A stretch of 64,000 nucleotides of DNA from Amnibacterium sp. CER49 (GTDB lineage Bacteria > Actinomycetota > Actinomycetes > Actinomycetales > Microbacteriaceae): contig NZ_JARVWQ010000001.1 in assembly GCF_029846255.1 (NCBI RefSeq), forward strand, positions 1,736,001 through 1,800,000. Reading direction: 5' to 3'. Below the pieces are notes generated by a model that saw only the letters and a program-made list of their open reading frames with translations, searched no databases and had not been told where the DNA came from. Position numbers and translations under genes: made by a program. Each line of letters opens with the position of its first letter. Position 1 is the first letter of the stretch. Shown piece by piece: positions 16,129 through 24,817 of this stretch.

Positions 16129-17421
16129 ATGACCGACGTCGCCGTCCGCCCCTCCACCTTCGCCGACCCGCTGAGCCAGGTCGATCCCGAGATCGCCGCC
16201 GTGCTCGGGCAGGAGCTCGACCGCCAGCGCACGACCCTCGAGATGATCGCGAGCGAGAACTTCGTGCCGCGCGCCGTGCTCGAGGCCACCGGCAGCGTGC
16301 TCACGAACAAGTACGCCGAGGGCTACCCCGGGCGCCGCTACTACGGCGGGTGCGAGTTCGTCGACGTCGCCGAGCAGCTCGCCATCGACCGGGCCAAGTC
16401 GCTCTTCGGCGCCGGCTACGCCAACGTGCAGCCGCACTCGGGCGCGACCGCGAACGCCGCGGTGCTCGCCGCGCTCGCGAACGCCGGCGACACGATCCTC
16501 GGGCTCGAGCTGGCGCACGGCGGCCACCTCACGCACGGCATGAAGCTGAACTTCTCGGGCAAGCTCTACAAGGCGGTCGCCTACGGCGTCGACCCGCAGA
16601 CGTTCCGCATCGACATGGACCGCGTGCGCGACGCCGCCCTCGAGCACCGGCCCGCCGTGCTCATCGCCGGCTGGAGCGCCTACCCCCGGCAGCTCGACTT
16701 CGCCGCCTTCCGGGCGATCGCGGACGAGGTCGGCGCGAAGCTCTGGGTCGACATGGCGCACTTCGCGGGCCTCGTCGCCGCGGGGCTGCACCCGTCGCCG
16801 ATCCCGTACGCCGACGTGGTCTCGACCACCGTGCACAAGACGCTCGGCGGTCCCCGCTCCGGTCTGCTGCTCGCCCGCGACGACGAGTACGCGAAGAAGC
16901 TGAACTCCGCGGTGTTCCCCGGTCAGCAGGGCGGCCCGCTCATGCACGTGATCGCCGCGAAGGCCGTGGCCCTGAAGATCGCCGCCTCCGACGAGTTCGC
17001 GGAGCGCCAGCGCCGCACCGTCGAGGGCGCGAAGCTGCTCGCCGAGCGGCTCACGGCGCCCGACGCCCGCGCGGCCGGCGTCGACGTGCTCACCGGCGGC
17101 ACCGACGTGCACCTCGTGCTCGCCGACCTGCGCGACTCCGAGATCGACGGTCGCGCTGCCGAGGACCTGCTGCACGAGGCCGGCATCACCGTGAACCGCA
17201 ACGCCGTGCCGTTCGACCCGCGGCCCCCGATGACCACCTCGGGTGTCCGGATCGGCACCGCCGCGCTCGCCACCCGCGGCTTCGCGGCGCCCGAGTTCCG
17301 GCAGGTGGCCGACCTCATCGCGCAGGCGCTCACGCCGGGCGCCGACGTCGCCGCGCTGCGCGAGCAGGTCGCGGCGCTCGCCGGCCGGTTCCCGCTCTAC
17401 GAGGGCCTCGAGGACTGGTGA
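16129..17421 (+). CDS. glyA: Serine hydroxymethyltransferase
   Basis: 430 aa PLP enzyme. Converts serine and THF to glycine and 5,10-methylene-THF, the main one-carbon entry. The motif ASENFVP lies near residue 43, [13 protein letters not shown] near 64, and the PLP Lys is K237 in [12 protein letters not shown]. Full length. The ATG follows TAGGAGCC with suitable spacing. The ZTP riboswitch lies about 77-153 nt upstream. The stop overlaps the folD start by 4 bp, so both folate enzymes are made from one regulated message. Confidence 0.97.
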   Translation: MTDVAVRPSTFADPLSQVDPEIAAVLGQELDRQRTTLEMIASENFVPRAVLEATGSVLTNKYAEGYPGRRYYGGCEFVDVAEQLAIDRAKSLFGAGYANVQPHSGATANAAVLAALANAGDTILGLELAHGGHLTHGMKLNFSGKLYKAVAYGVDPQTFRIDMDRVRDAALEHRPAVLIAGWSAYPRQLDFAAFRAIADEVGAKLWVDMAHFAGLVAAGLHPSPIPYADVVSTTVHKTLGGPRSGLLLARDDEYAKKLNSAVFPGQQGGPLMHVIAAKAVALKIAASDEFAERQRRTVEGAKLLAERLTAPDARAAGVDVLTGGTDVHLVLADLRDSEIDGRAAEDLLHEAGITVNRNAVPFDPRPPMTTSGVRIGTAALATRGFAAPEFRQVADLIAQALTPGADVAALREQVAALAGRFPLYEGLEDW

Positions 17422-18350
17422 CGCAGGAGGCGCCGGTCCCGCCCGCGGGAAGCGGCGGGGCCGGCGCCCGGCTGCTCGACGGCGTCGCCACCGCCGCGGC
17501 GGTGAAGCGGGAGCTCGCCGTCCGGGTCGCCGCGCTGCGCGCCGCGGGGATCGCCCCGGGGCTCGGCACGCTGCTCGTCGGCGACGACCCCGGCTCCCGC
17601 GCCTACGTGGCCGGCAAGCATCGCGACTGCGCGGAGGTCGGTGTCGACTCGTACCGGATCGACCTCCCCGGCACCGCCACCGAGGCGGAGGTGCTCGCCG
17701 CCGTCGACCTGCTGAACGCGGACGCCGGCATCACCGGGTTCCTCGTGCAGCTGCCGCTGCCCCCGTGGATCGACGCGCGCCGCGTGCTCGAGGCCGTGGA
17801 CCCCGCGAAGGACGCCGACGGCCTGCACCCGCTGAACCTCGGTCGCCTCGTGCTCGCGGTCGACGGGCCGCCGCCCGGCCCGGTGCCGTGCACGCCCGCC
17901 GGCCTCCTCGAGCTCCTCGTGCGCGGCGGCGTCGCCGTGGCCGGACGCCGTGTCGTCGTGCTCGGCCGCGGCCTCACGGTCGGCCGGCCGCTCGGGCTGC
18001 TGCTCACGCGCCGGGGGATCGACGCGACGGTCGTGCTCGCCCACTCGCGCACCCCGGACCTCGCCTCGGTGGCCCGGGAGGCCGACGTGCTCGTGGCCGC
18101 GACCGGTGTGCCGTGGCTCGTCGAGGCCGACTGGGTCCGACCGGGCGCCACGGTGCTCGACGTGGGCGCCGCGCGCGTCATCGATCCCGTGGGGGGACGC
18201 CCGCGCCTGCTCGGCGACGTGCATCCGGACGTCGCCGCCGTCGCCGGGGTCCTCTCGCCGAACCCCGGCGGTGTCGGGCCGATGACCCGCGCGATGCTCG
18301 TCGCGAACGTCGTGTCAGCCGCGGAGCGGGCGCTCGGGGAGCCTTCCTAG
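17418..18350 (+). CDS. folD: Methylenetetrahydrofolate dehydrogenase / methenyl-THF cyclohydrolase
   Basis: 310 aa. Interconverts 5,10-methylene-THF and 10-formyl-THF, supplying PurN and PurH. Characteristic segments are [16 protein letters not shown] (catalytic Lys), [25 protein letters not shown], the [14 protein letters not shown] dinucleotide loop, and the final [14 protein letters not shown]. About 15 extra residues precede the usual start. The GTG at 17418 is chosen for the 4-bp overlap with glyA. Under control of the upstream ZTP riboswitch. The TAG stop is part of the -10 box of the next gene. Confidence 0.96.
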   Translation: MTQEAPVPPAGSGGAGARLLDGVATAAAVKRELAVRVAALRAAGIAPGLGTLLVGDDPGSRAYVAGKHRDCAEVGVDSYRIDLPGTATEAEVLAAVDLLNADAGITGFLVQLPLPPWIDARRVLEAVDPAKDADGLHPLNLGRLVLAVDGPPPGPVPCTPAGLLELLVRGGVAVAGRRVVVLGRGLTVGRPLGLLLTRRGIDATVVLAHSRTPDLASVAREADVLVAATGVPWLVEADWVRPGATVLDVGAARVIDPVGGRPRLLGDVHPDVAAVAGVLSPNPGGVGPMTRAMLVANVVSAAERALGEPS

Positions 18351-18353
18351 GCT
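18348..18353 (+). promoter_or_regulatory. -10 box for a leaderless epimerase transcript
   Basis: TAGGCT overlaps the folD stop codon and lies exactly 6 nt before the ATG at 18360. Confidence 0.5.
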
Positions 18354-18359
18354 GACGGG

Positions 18360-19289
18360 ATGGGCATCCCGGCGACCGGCGAGCAGCACGTCCTCACCCT
18401 TCCGAACGCCGGGGGCGAGGTGACGGCGACGGTCACCGAGCTGGGCGCCAGCCTCCGTCGTCTGGTGGTGGGCGGCACCCCGATCGTGCAGGACTACACG
18501 AGCGACGGCATCCCGTCGCAGGCGTCGGGCGTGACGCTCGTGCCGTGGCCGAACCGCGTGGCCGGCGGTCGCTGGACGCTCGACGGGGAGCCGCAGCAGC
18601 TCGACCTCACCGAGCCCAAGGCGGGCAACGCGATCCACGGGCTGCTCCGCAACGCCGGCTACCGGGTGACCGACCGCTCGGAGTCGGCCATCACCCTCGC
18701 GGCGCGCGTCTTCCCGCAGCACGGCTACCCCTTCCTCCTCGACGTCTCCGTGCGCTTCGAGCTCGTGGAGGACGGCATCGCGGTCACCCACGGCGTGCAC
18801 AACACGGGTGACAGCCGGGCGCCGGTCGGCATCGGTGTGCACCCCTACCTGCGGGTCGGCGACACACCGATGCGCGACCTCTCCGTGCAGGTGCTCGCCG
18901 ACACCGTCTTCGAGACCGACGGTGGCATCCCGACGGGGACGCGCCCCGTCGACGGCACCGCCGAGGACCTGCGATCGGGACGCCCGCTCGCGGACGCCGA
19001 CCTCGACACCCCCTTCACCGATCTCGCGCTCGTCGACGGCCGCGTGCGGCACCGCGTCGTCGCGCCCGACGGCCGCGCCGTCGAGCTGCACGCCGACCCG
19101 GGGTTCGCCTTCGCACAGGTGTTCACGAGCCGCATCTACGAGACCGACGAGGGCCGCATCGACGCCGTCGCGATCGAGCCGATGACGTGTGCGCCCGACG
19201 CGCTCAACAACGGCCGCGGGCTCACCTGGCTCGAGCCGGGGGAGCAGCTCGTCGTCTCGTGGGGCATCCGGCTGCTGCCCGCGACCTGA
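18360..19289 (+). CDS. Aldose 1-epimerase family protein (galactose mutarotase-like)
   Basis: 309 aa beta-sandwich of the aldose 1-epimerase family. It interconverts the alpha and beta anomers of hexoses. Visible family features are WPNRVAGGRW near residue 62, the AIHGLLRN segment with a likely catalytic His near 90, HPYLRVGD (second His) near 162, and a Glu in the C-terminal AIEPMTCAPDALNNG. Substrate not resolved. No ribosome binding site, but a TANNNT box 6 nt upstream suggests a leaderless mRNA. Convergent with the DUF3054 gene, with the stops adjacent. Confidence 0.88.
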   Translation: MGIPATGEQHVLTLPNAGGEVTATVTELGASLRRLVVGGTPIVQDYTSDGIPSQASGVTLVPWPNRVAGGRWTLDGEPQQLDLTEPKAGNAIHGLLRNAGYRVTDRSESAITLAARVFPQHGYPFLLDVSVRFELVEDGIAVTHGVHNTGDSRAPVGIGVHPYLRVGDTPMRDLSVQVLADTVFETDGGIPTGTRPVDGTAEDLRSGRPLADADLDTPFTDLALVDGRVRHRVVAPDGRAVELHADPGFAFAQVFTSRIYETDEGRIDAVAIEPMTCAPDALNNGRGLTWLEPGEQLVVSWGIRLLPAT

Positions 19290-19682
19290 TCAGAACCGGC
19301 GGTACGCCCGCGGCCGACGGGAGCGACGGTCGAGCACCTCGACGAGCGCCCGCCAGCCGACGAGGAGCGCCGCGAGCACGAACGTGGCGACGACGAGGAA
19401 CGGCACCGGGACGCCCTGACCGGTGACCGCCCGCAGCAGCAGGCCGACGACGACGGTGCCGAGCCAGACCGGCACGCCCGTGCGGCCCATCGCGATCGGC
19501 GCCCGCCAGGCGCGCGCGACGGCCCAGCCGACGGCGAGCCCGACGAGGAACGGCCACGCGGTGCCCAGCAGCTCGCCGGCCGACATCGCCTCGCGGTGGC
19601 TCTCGCGACCGATGCCGACGAAGACGAGCACGAGGACCAGGTCGGCGAGGGCGGCGCCGGCGATCCGGATACGGGGGTCCAC
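19290..19682 (-). CDS. DUF3054 family membrane protein
   Basis: 130 aa, four predicted membrane helices (about residues 10-27, 38-60, 72-90 and 95-115) and a basic tail. Composition and the conserved LADLVLVLVFVGIGRESH opening (Asp in helix 1, GR and H after it) match DUF3054. Function unknown. The GTG at 19682 is chosen over longer frames because it gives the canonical N-terminus VDPRIRIAGAALAD and sits 6 nt after a GAGGAT block resembling the one before the SMP-30 gene. Located just downstream of the GDPD gene, same strand. Confidence 0.8.
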   Translation of the reverse strand: MDPRIRIAGAALADLVLVLVFVGIGRESHREAMSAGELLGTAWPFLVGLAVGWAVARAWRAPIAMGRTGVPVWLGTVVVGLLLRAVTGQGVPVPFLVVATFVLAALLVGWRALVEVLDRRSRRPRAYRRF

Positions 19683-19711
19683 GCTCCGATCCTCGCAGGG
19701 GCTGCGGACGG

Positions 19712-20653
19712 TCAGGGGCGCTCGCGCACGTGCGACCGGGCCCGGACCGCGAGGTCCGGGTGGTCGGCGAAGACCGCGTCGACGCCGGTGGAGAGCAGCG
19801 CGGTCCAGGCCGAGCGCCAGTCGCCGGTGGCGACGGCGTCGGTCCCGCGCCGGTAGCGGTGCGGCAGGAAGCGGTTCTCCGGTCGGAGCGTCCAGGTCCA
19901 CACCTCGAGGCCCGCCTCGTGCGCGCGGCGGACGAGCGCGTCGGTGACGAGCGGGATGGGCACGCTCACGCCGCGGAACGCGGTCAGCGGGCGGAGGTCG
20001 GCGAGCTCGTCGGCGTAGGTGCGACGGACCGGGCCGTGCTCGTCCGCCGCCGCGCCGTGGTCGTCGAGCAGGTAGACGAGCGGCCAGGCGACGCCGCGGG
20101 CCGCGAGGTCCGCGAGCGCCGACTTCTCGAAGCTCTCGACGACGATCCGCGGTGACGCCGGGACTCCGGCGAGCTCACCCAGCACGAGCTCCGGCAGGGG
20201 CAGGCCGAGCGCCGCCGAGAAGGCCGGCTCCTTCAGCTCGACGACGAGCAGCGATCCGGCCTTCGCGACGAGCGCGGCGACGTCGGCGAGCCGCAGCACC
20301 GCCGATTCGCCGTCGTGCGCCGCGCTGCGCGGACGGAGCGCGGGCATGCGCTCCCGGGCGCGCAGGGTCGCGAGCTCCGCCCAGTCGAAGTCCTCCGCGA
20401 ACCAGCCCACGGCGGGCACGCCGTCGAGGAGGCCCTCTCGCCGCCGGTCCGCGAACTCGGGTCGCGCAGCGATGTCCGTCGACGCCGACAGCTCGCGCTC
20501 GTGCCGCACGACGGGTACGCCGTCCCGGGAGGCGACCACGTCGACCTCGACGCCGTCCGCGCCCTGTGCGAGCGCGAGCTCGAGCGCCGGGGACGTGAGC
20601 TCCGGCAGGTATCCGCAGGCGCCGCGGTGCCCGAGCACGAGGGGCCGAGTCAC
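19712..20653 (-). CDS. Glycerophosphodiester phosphodiesterase family protein
   Basis: 313 aa TIM-barrel GDPD domain, hydrolysing glycerophosphodiesters to an alcohol and sn-glycerol 3-phosphate. Catalytic motifs: GHRGACG at residues 8-14 (His9), the metal-binding DGVEVDV near 33-39, VRHERELS (second His) near 50, and the late KE/ELKEP strand. No signal peptide, so it is probably cytoplasmic. GTG start with no clear Shine-Dalgarno sequence. A possible 41-aa gene lies just upstream on the same strand. Confidence 0.92.
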   Translation of the reverse strand: MTRPLVLGHRGACGYLPELTSPALELALAQGADGVEVDVVASRDGVPVVRHERELSASTDIAARPEFADRRREGLLDGVPAVGWFAEDFDWAELATLRARERMPALRPRSAAHDGESAVLRLADVAALVAKAGSLLVVELKEPAFSAALGLPLPELVLGELAGVPASPRIVVESFEKSALADLAARGVAWPLVYLLDDHGAAADEHGPVRRTYADELADLRPLTAFRGVSVPIPLVTDALVRRAHEAGLEVWTWTLRPENRFLPHRYRRGTDAVATGDWRSAWTALLSTGVDAVFADHPDLAVRARSHVRERP

Positions 20654-20669
20654 GGCAGGGTCGCCGGGG

Positions 20670-20795
20670 TCAGTCGAACCGGCGCCAGCGGTCGTCCCGG
20701 GCTCGCCGCCGCGCGCGGGGGCGGCGGCCCATCTCCTCGACGAGAAGCGGGACGCCCTCGTCCTCCACGGGCGGCGGGGTGTGCTTCGGGTCCAC
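20670..20795 (-). CDS. Possible small basic protein (41 aa)
   Basis: The frame begins VDPKHTPPPVEDEG and ends with an Arg-rich tail, RRARDDRWRRFD. An acidic N-half and a highly basic C-half with Trp look like a real small protein rather than antisense noise, and it fills the gap between GDPD and MarR genes on the same strand. The GTG start has no clear ribosome binding site. No family recognised. Confidence 0.4.
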   Translation of the reverse strand: MDPKHTPPPVEDEGVPLLVEEMGRRPRARRRARDDRWRRFD

Positions 20796-20858
20796 GCGTC
20801 AAGCGTGGTGCACCCATGTGTCGTCTCCGCGTCGCTCGTGTGAACGCCGGGAGAACCC

Positions 20859-21353
20859 TCAGCCGGCGAGCCGGGTGGGCTCGGCGGTCTCGAGGTGCGC
20901 GTCGGCGACGGTCGTGGTGATGCACCGCAGCAGCGCGACGAGGTCCGCGATGTCGCCGGGGCACGCGTCGCCGGCCGCGATCGGCTCGAAGGCCTCGACG
21001 AAGCGCGCGTAGAGGTCCGTCATGATCTCCTCGCCCCGCGGCTGCAGGGCGACGACGAGGCTGCGACGGTCGTGCGGATGCGGGCGGCGCGCCACGAGCG
21101 CGGCGGCCTCGAGCCGGTCGAGCACGGCGGTGGTGGCGCTCGTCGTGAGGCCGAGGACCGCCGCGAGCTGCTTCGGGGTGACCGGATCGTCGGACTGCGA
21201 GACGGTGACGAGCGCGTCGAACTCGGCGAGCGTGATGCGGGCGCTCATGGCGACCCGCTGGCGCAGCCGCCGGAACTCGAAGTCGAGCGTGCGGACCGAG
21301 TCGGCGAGCGAGCGGACGAGCTCGTTCCTCACCGGCACCGTGTCGAACAGCAT
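20859..21353 (-). CDS. MarR family transcriptional regulator
   Basis: 164 aa winged-helix regulator. The DNA-binding part runs from ITLAEFDALVTVSQSDDPVTP through LAAVLGLTTSATTAVLDRLEAAALVARRPHPHDRRS (recognition helix near residue 75-90, DRR wing near 98). The ATG at 21353 follows AAGGGA with 7-nt spacing. An upstream ATG at 21383 lacks such a site. It is divergent from the SipW-type export locus, with 197 bp between the genes, so it may control that locus or itself. Effector unknown. Confidence 0.88.
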   Translation of the reverse strand: MLFDTVPVRNELVRSLADSVRTLDFEFRRLRQRVAMSARITLAEFDALVTVSQSDDPVTPKQLAAVLGLTTSATTAVLDRLEAAALVARRPHPHDRRSLVVALQPRGEEIMTDLYARFVEAFEPIAAGDACPGDIADLVALLRCITTTVADAHLETAEPTRLAG

Positions 21354-21438
21354 GCGGGCATCCCTTCCCCCAAAGGCCTGCATCGTGCGGGTCCACGTTA
21401 GGGAGCGGAGACACGCCCTCGTGCCCCCAGTTCACGGG

Positions 21439-21455
21439 CGTTTGCGCGCGAAACG
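21439..21455. promoter_or_regulatory. Imperfect palindrome between marR and the export locus
   Basis: CGTTT-N7-AAACG lies in the 197-bp divergent region and could be a MarR-type operator. Only the outer 5 bp of each arm are exactly symmetric. Confidence 0.35.
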
Positions 21456-21550
21456 GATTGCCGGAGAGCCGGAATGCTCGATCGTCGAACTACCTTCGGC
21501 CCACCGATCAGGGATGCCCGACGCTCGGGCCCGTCATCTTGGAGAAGCTC

Positions 21551-22219
21551 ATGCCGCAGCTCACGAAGAGCCCAGCACTCCGCCGGCTGCGGTTCGCACC
21601 GGTCGTCGTCGCCGGCGGCGCGCTCGCCGCCGCCCTCCTCGCCGCATCGACCACGGGCACCTTGTCCGGGTTCGTCGCGTCGATCCAGAACAGCACGAAC
21701 ACCGCCGCGAGCGGTGTGCTGACCATGCAGGAGACCACGAACGGGAACGCGACGCCGGTGTGCACGAGCACGGACGCGACCACCGTGTCGACGAACTCGG
21801 CGACCTGCACCACGCTCGACGGGTTCAGCGGGAACCTGCAGTTCGTCCCGGGAAAGATCGTGACGACGACCGTCACCATCAAGAACACGGGCACGGTGCC
21901 TGCGAACTCGTTCACCCTCACCCCCGGTGCCTGCGTGCAGAGCGCCAACGGAGCGGTGAACGGCAGCGCCACCGACCTCTGCGCGCACATGTTCATCACG
22001 ATCGCGCTGCAGGGCGGCTCGACCGTGTACGGATCGTCGACGACCTCGCTGACCACCTATGGCGGCACCGGCGCGCTCGGACTCGGCACCCTCGCTGCCA
22101 ACACCTCGAACACCTACGTCATCACCGTGCAGATGGACAACAGCTGGACCGGTACCGCCGCGAACGCCTACCAGGGCCTCAAGGCCACGGTGCCCCTGAC
22201 CTGGACGTTCAACAGCTGA
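21551..22219 (+). CDS. SipW-dependent-type exported protein (TasA/camelysin-like)
   Basis: 222 aa. A basic N-terminus (KSPALRRLR) and a hydrophobic segment (residues about 13-35) end in TLSGFVASIQNSTNTAASG, the pattern of SipW-type alternate signal substrates. The mature part is Thr/Ser/Asn-rich, beta-strand-like, with four Cys and the TTTVTIKNTGTVPAN strand typical of camelysin/TasA folds. TasA itself builds biofilm fibres in Bacillus, so a surface fibre or matrix role is inference. The ATG at 21551 follows TTGGAGAAG. The next gene is its likely dedicated signal peptidase. Confidence 0.8.
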   Translation: MPQLTKSPALRRLRFAPVVVAGGALAAALLAASTTGTLSGFVASIQNSTNTAASGVLTMQETTNGNATPVCTSTDATTVSTNSATCTTLDGFSGNLQFVPGKIVTTTVTIKNTGTVPANSFTLTPGACVQSANGAVNGSATDLCAHMFITIALQGGSTVYGSSTTSLTTYGGTGALGLGTLAANTSNTYVITVQMDNSWTGTAANAYQGLKATVPLTWTFNS

Positions 22220-22233
22220 TCCGCCCCCTTCTC

Positions 22234-22261
22234 GGGAGGAGGGGCCCGCGCCCCTCCTCCC
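22234..22261 (+). terminator. Hairpin between the TasA-like gene and its signal peptidase
   Basis: A perfect 12-bp GC stem (22234-22245 / 22250-22261) with a 4-nt loop lies 14 nt after the TasA-like stop and 27 nt before the peptidase GTG. It is probably a partial terminator or mRNA stabiliser that makes the structural protein more abundant than the peptidase. Confidence 0.7.
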
Positions 22262-22288
22262 GCTCCCGCTCCGGCTGAGAGGACACCG

Positions 22289-23158
22289 GTGACCGCGACC
22301 ACGCTCGCTCTCGCGGCGGTGCGGCACGCCCGCGCCGTTCCGCGCAGCGTGGTCGCGCTCCGGGTCCTCGCGGTCGTGGTGCTCGCGCTGGTCGCGGCCG
22401 GCGGCACCTTCCGGCTGCTCGGCGGCCAGTGGTACGTCGTCGAGACCCCCTCGATGGGCACCACGGCGCCGGTCGGCTCGCTCGTCTTCGACGTGCCGGT
22501 GCGGGCCGCGGTCGCGGTGGGCGACATCGTCTCCTTCCACCCGCCGACGGCGCCGAAGGAGCTCTACACGCACCGCATCGTCGCGATCGCGCCGGCGGGC
22601 GCGATCACGACCCGTGGCGACATCAACGGCGCTCCGGACGGCTGGCAGCTGCGGACGAGCGACATCGTGGGCCGCGTCACGGTGATCCTCCCCGGCATCG
22701 GTTGGGGCCTCCGCGCGCTGCCGATCATCGTCCCGGGTGCGCTTCTGGCCTGGTTCATCGGCGGCCTGCTCCGCTCAGCGGCCGCCCGGCGCGCGACCCG
22801 GCTGCTCGGCGGCAGCCTCGCCGTCGGGCTCGCCGCGGCGTGGCTGCACCCCTTCACCGGGATGGTGCTGCTCTCGACGGGCGTCACCGATCGGATCGCC
22901 ACGGCGACGGTGGTCGCCACCGGCCTGCTGCCCATCCGGGTCAGCGGGGGAGGACGATCCGTCGACCTCACGCCGGGGCAGGTCGGACGCCTCCACATCC
23001 CGGTCGACACCGCGTCGGCCGGGCACTTCGCGCTGCAGTCCGCCCTGCACCTCCCGGTCGTCGGCTGGGCCGGGGTCGCGCTCGCCTGCGCGGCGCCGCT
23101 GCTGCTCGCCTGCGCGGTGCTGATCCGGCCGCCGAAGGCGGACCGGGAGGCGGCGTGA
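22289..23158 (+). CDS. SipW-type (ER-type) signal peptidase I with extended C-terminus
   Basis: 289 aa. One membrane helix (about 25-45) precedes the catalytic core: Ser55 in TPSMG, His95 in THRI and Asp111 in RGDING. The Ser-to-His spacing of 40 equals that of Bacillus SipW (S47, H87), and the general base is His, not the Lys of ordinary bacterial signal peptidases. A second helix (about 150-170) follows. The unusual feature is roughly 120 further residues with two more hydrophobic segments and a soluble loop. GTG start after GAGAGGACACCG. The stop overlaps the next gene by 4 bp. Confidence 0.88.
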   Translation: MTATTLALAAVRHARAVPRSVVALRVLAVVVLALVAAGGTFRLLGGQWYVVETPSMGTTAPVGSLVFDVPVRAAVAVGDIVSFHPPTAPKELYTHRIVAIAPAGAITTRGDINGAPDGWQLRTSDIVGRVTVILPGIGWGLRALPIIVPGALLAWFIGGLLRSAAARRATRLLGGSLAVGLAAAWLHPFTGMVLLSTGVTDRIATATVVATGLLPIRVSGGGRSVDLTPGQVGRLHIPVDTASAGHFALQSALHLPVVGWAGVALACAAPLLLACAVLIRPPKADREAA

Positions 23159-24048
23159 GACGGGGGCGCGCGCCGCTCTACGCGCTCGCCGCGGGCGCCG
23201 TCGTCGCCGCCGCCCTCGCGCTCACCACACCGGGCACGACGGGCGGGTTCGTCGCGAAGGTGACGAACAGCACGAACACCGCCGGCACCGCGCCGTACTT
23301 CACGTGCGCCGGGGCCACGACGGCGGACGGCTCCGCGTCCGGCTCCTTCGTGTGGGCGCTGAACGAGTCCACGGGAACGAGCGCCGCCGACGGGTCGGGC
23401 CACAGCCTCGCCGGGACGTACGGCGCCACCATCACCTCGAGCGCGACGGGCGCGCCGTGCGCCCGCGACACGGGCGGCGCCCTGCAGGTGTCGACGACCG
23501 GCACCGCGGGCAACTACGTGTACTCGGCGCTGTCGAGCGTGAGCGCGCTGCCGTTCAGTGAGGAGATCTGGTTCAAGGCGGCGGCCAGCACGACGAACGG
23601 TGGTCAGCTGCTCGGGATCGGTGACAGCTACCAGTCCGCGAGCAACAAGCTCTCGACATCCACGGCCCTCGACCGCGTGCTCTACCTGAACGCCACCGGC
23701 TACCTCGTCTTCGGCGCGAGGACCAGCTCGAGCAGCGCGACGCTGACGTCCCAGACGAAGCTCAACGACGGCGTCTGGCACCACGTCGTCGTCACCGTGT
23801 CGAGCAGCACGACGACCGTCTACATCGACGGCGCCGCGGCCACGATGACGTTGAGCGGCACGATGCCGGTCTCGACCACGCTGGTGGCCAGGTCCTCGCA
23901 GTACTGGCGCGTCGGTTACGACGACGACTCCGGCTGGACCGGAGGGACGAAGAACTACTTCACCGGCAGCGTCCGATTCGCAGCGTTCTACAACAGCACC
24001 GTGCTCACCTCGACCCAGGTGCAGAGCCACTGGATCGCGGGCAGCTGA
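23155..24048 (+). CDS. Exported LamG/concanavalin-A-like fold protein with SipW-type signal
   Basis: 297 aa. The N-terminal hydrophobic segment ends in TTGGFVAKVTNSTNTAG, nearly the same post-helix motif as in the TasA-like protein, marking it as a second substrate of the same peptidase. Residues about 90-290 look like a LamG jelly roll: the DGVWHHVVVTVSSS strand, the VYIDG turn, and the final GSVRFAAFYN strand. Two Cys near the N-terminus could pair. Carbohydrate or surface binding is the family's usual role, but no ligand can be deduced. GTG start overlaps the peptidase stop by 4 bp. Confidence 0.82.
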   Translation: MRRGRAPLYALAAGAVVAAALALTTPGTTGGFVAKVTNSTNTAGTAPYFTCAGATTADGSASGSFVWALNESTGTSAADGSGHSLAGTYGATITSSATGAPCARDTGGALQVSTTGTAGNYVYSALSSVSALPFSEEIWFKAAASTTNGGQLLGIGDSYQSASNKLSTSTALDRVLYLNATGYLVFGARTSSSSATLTSQTKLNDGVWHHVVVTVSSSTTTVYIDGAAATMTLSGTMPVSTTLVARSSQYWRVGYDDDSGWTGGTKNYFTGSVRFAAFYNSTVLTSTQVQSHWIAGS

Positions 24049-24112
24049 CCCCGGCTGGGCATGTCGCGGGGTCCGGTGGGATGCTGGAGCCTTCCGACTC
24101 AAAGGATGCTCC

Positions 24113-24817
24113 ATGCCGCCGATCGTGCTCGAGAGCCTGCTGACCGCCATGTGGCTCGTGTTCCTGCTGATCCTGCTCGTGGTCCTGCTCGTCGTGGTGA
24201 TCGTGCTCGTGCGCCTGATGCTCGTCGCCACCGTGGCGCTGCAGGTGTGGGCGGAGTCGCACGGCGCCGAGGAGCGCCACTACTGGTGGCCCGTCCGGCA
24301 GCGGCCGCGCGCGCCGCGCGAGCCGCGCGCGCCGCGGACCCCGCACGAGGGCTCCGCGCCGCGTCGCGCACCGGAGCCGGTGGCGTCGCTGCGTCCGGCG
24401 CCGACCCGCTCGGCCGACCCCGCCCGTCCCGAGCCGGTGCGTGAGCGCCCCGCCGAGCCCGCACCCGCCCGTGCGGCCGAGCCCGTCCGCGGCGCGGAGC
24501 CGCCGACGAGGCGGATGACCGCCGCGCCGTCGCCGCGACCCGAGGCGGGGCAGCCCGAGCCCGGTGAGCCGCACCGCGCGCCGCGCGCGTCGAACCTGTT
24601 CGGCCGCGCCGAGCGCCCGGTCGAGACGCCCTCCCAGCCGCCGGTCGAGGAGCGCCGTCGCCGTGACGAGCGGCGTCCGGTCCAGGAGGAGTCCGACGTC
24701 GACCGCCAGGCGGCGATGGACCGGCTGTTCGCCCCGCTGTCCGAGTCGGACCAGACCGAGCCCATCCAGGCGGCCCGCCTGCGCCGCCCGACGCGCCCCG
24801 CGCCGCCGGAGGGCTAG
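24113..24817 (+). CDS. Membrane-anchored Pro/Arg/Glu-rich protein of unknown function
   Basis: 234 aa. One strongly hydrophobic helix (about residues 8-45, LLILLVVLLVVVIVLV) is followed by a long low-complexity tail rich in Pro, Arg, Ala and Glu (REPRAPR, RPEPVRERPAEP) and a less biased end (SDVDRQAAMDRLFAPLSE). It resembles disordered scaffold or division-type proteins but matches no family I know. The ATG follows CAAAGGA with 7-nt spacing. Its TAG shares the CTAG at 24814-24817 with the stop of the convergent MFS gene. Confidence 0.62.
   Translation: MPPIVLESLLTAMWLVFLLILLVVLLVVVIVLVRLMLVATVALQVWAESHGAEERHYWWPVRQRPRAPREPRAPRTPHEGSAPRRAPEPVASLRPAPTRSADPARPEPVRERPAEPAPARAAEPVRGAEPPTRRMTAAPSPRPEAGQPEPGEPHRAPRASNLFGRAERPVETPSQPPVEERRRRDERRPVQEESDVDRQAAMDRLFAPLSESDQTEPIQAARLRRPTRPAPPEG

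Noticed and set aside
24814-24817. CTAG serving as stop codon on both strands
   Set aside because: Noted as a curiosity only. CTAG is self-complementary, so two convergent genes can share it by chance.
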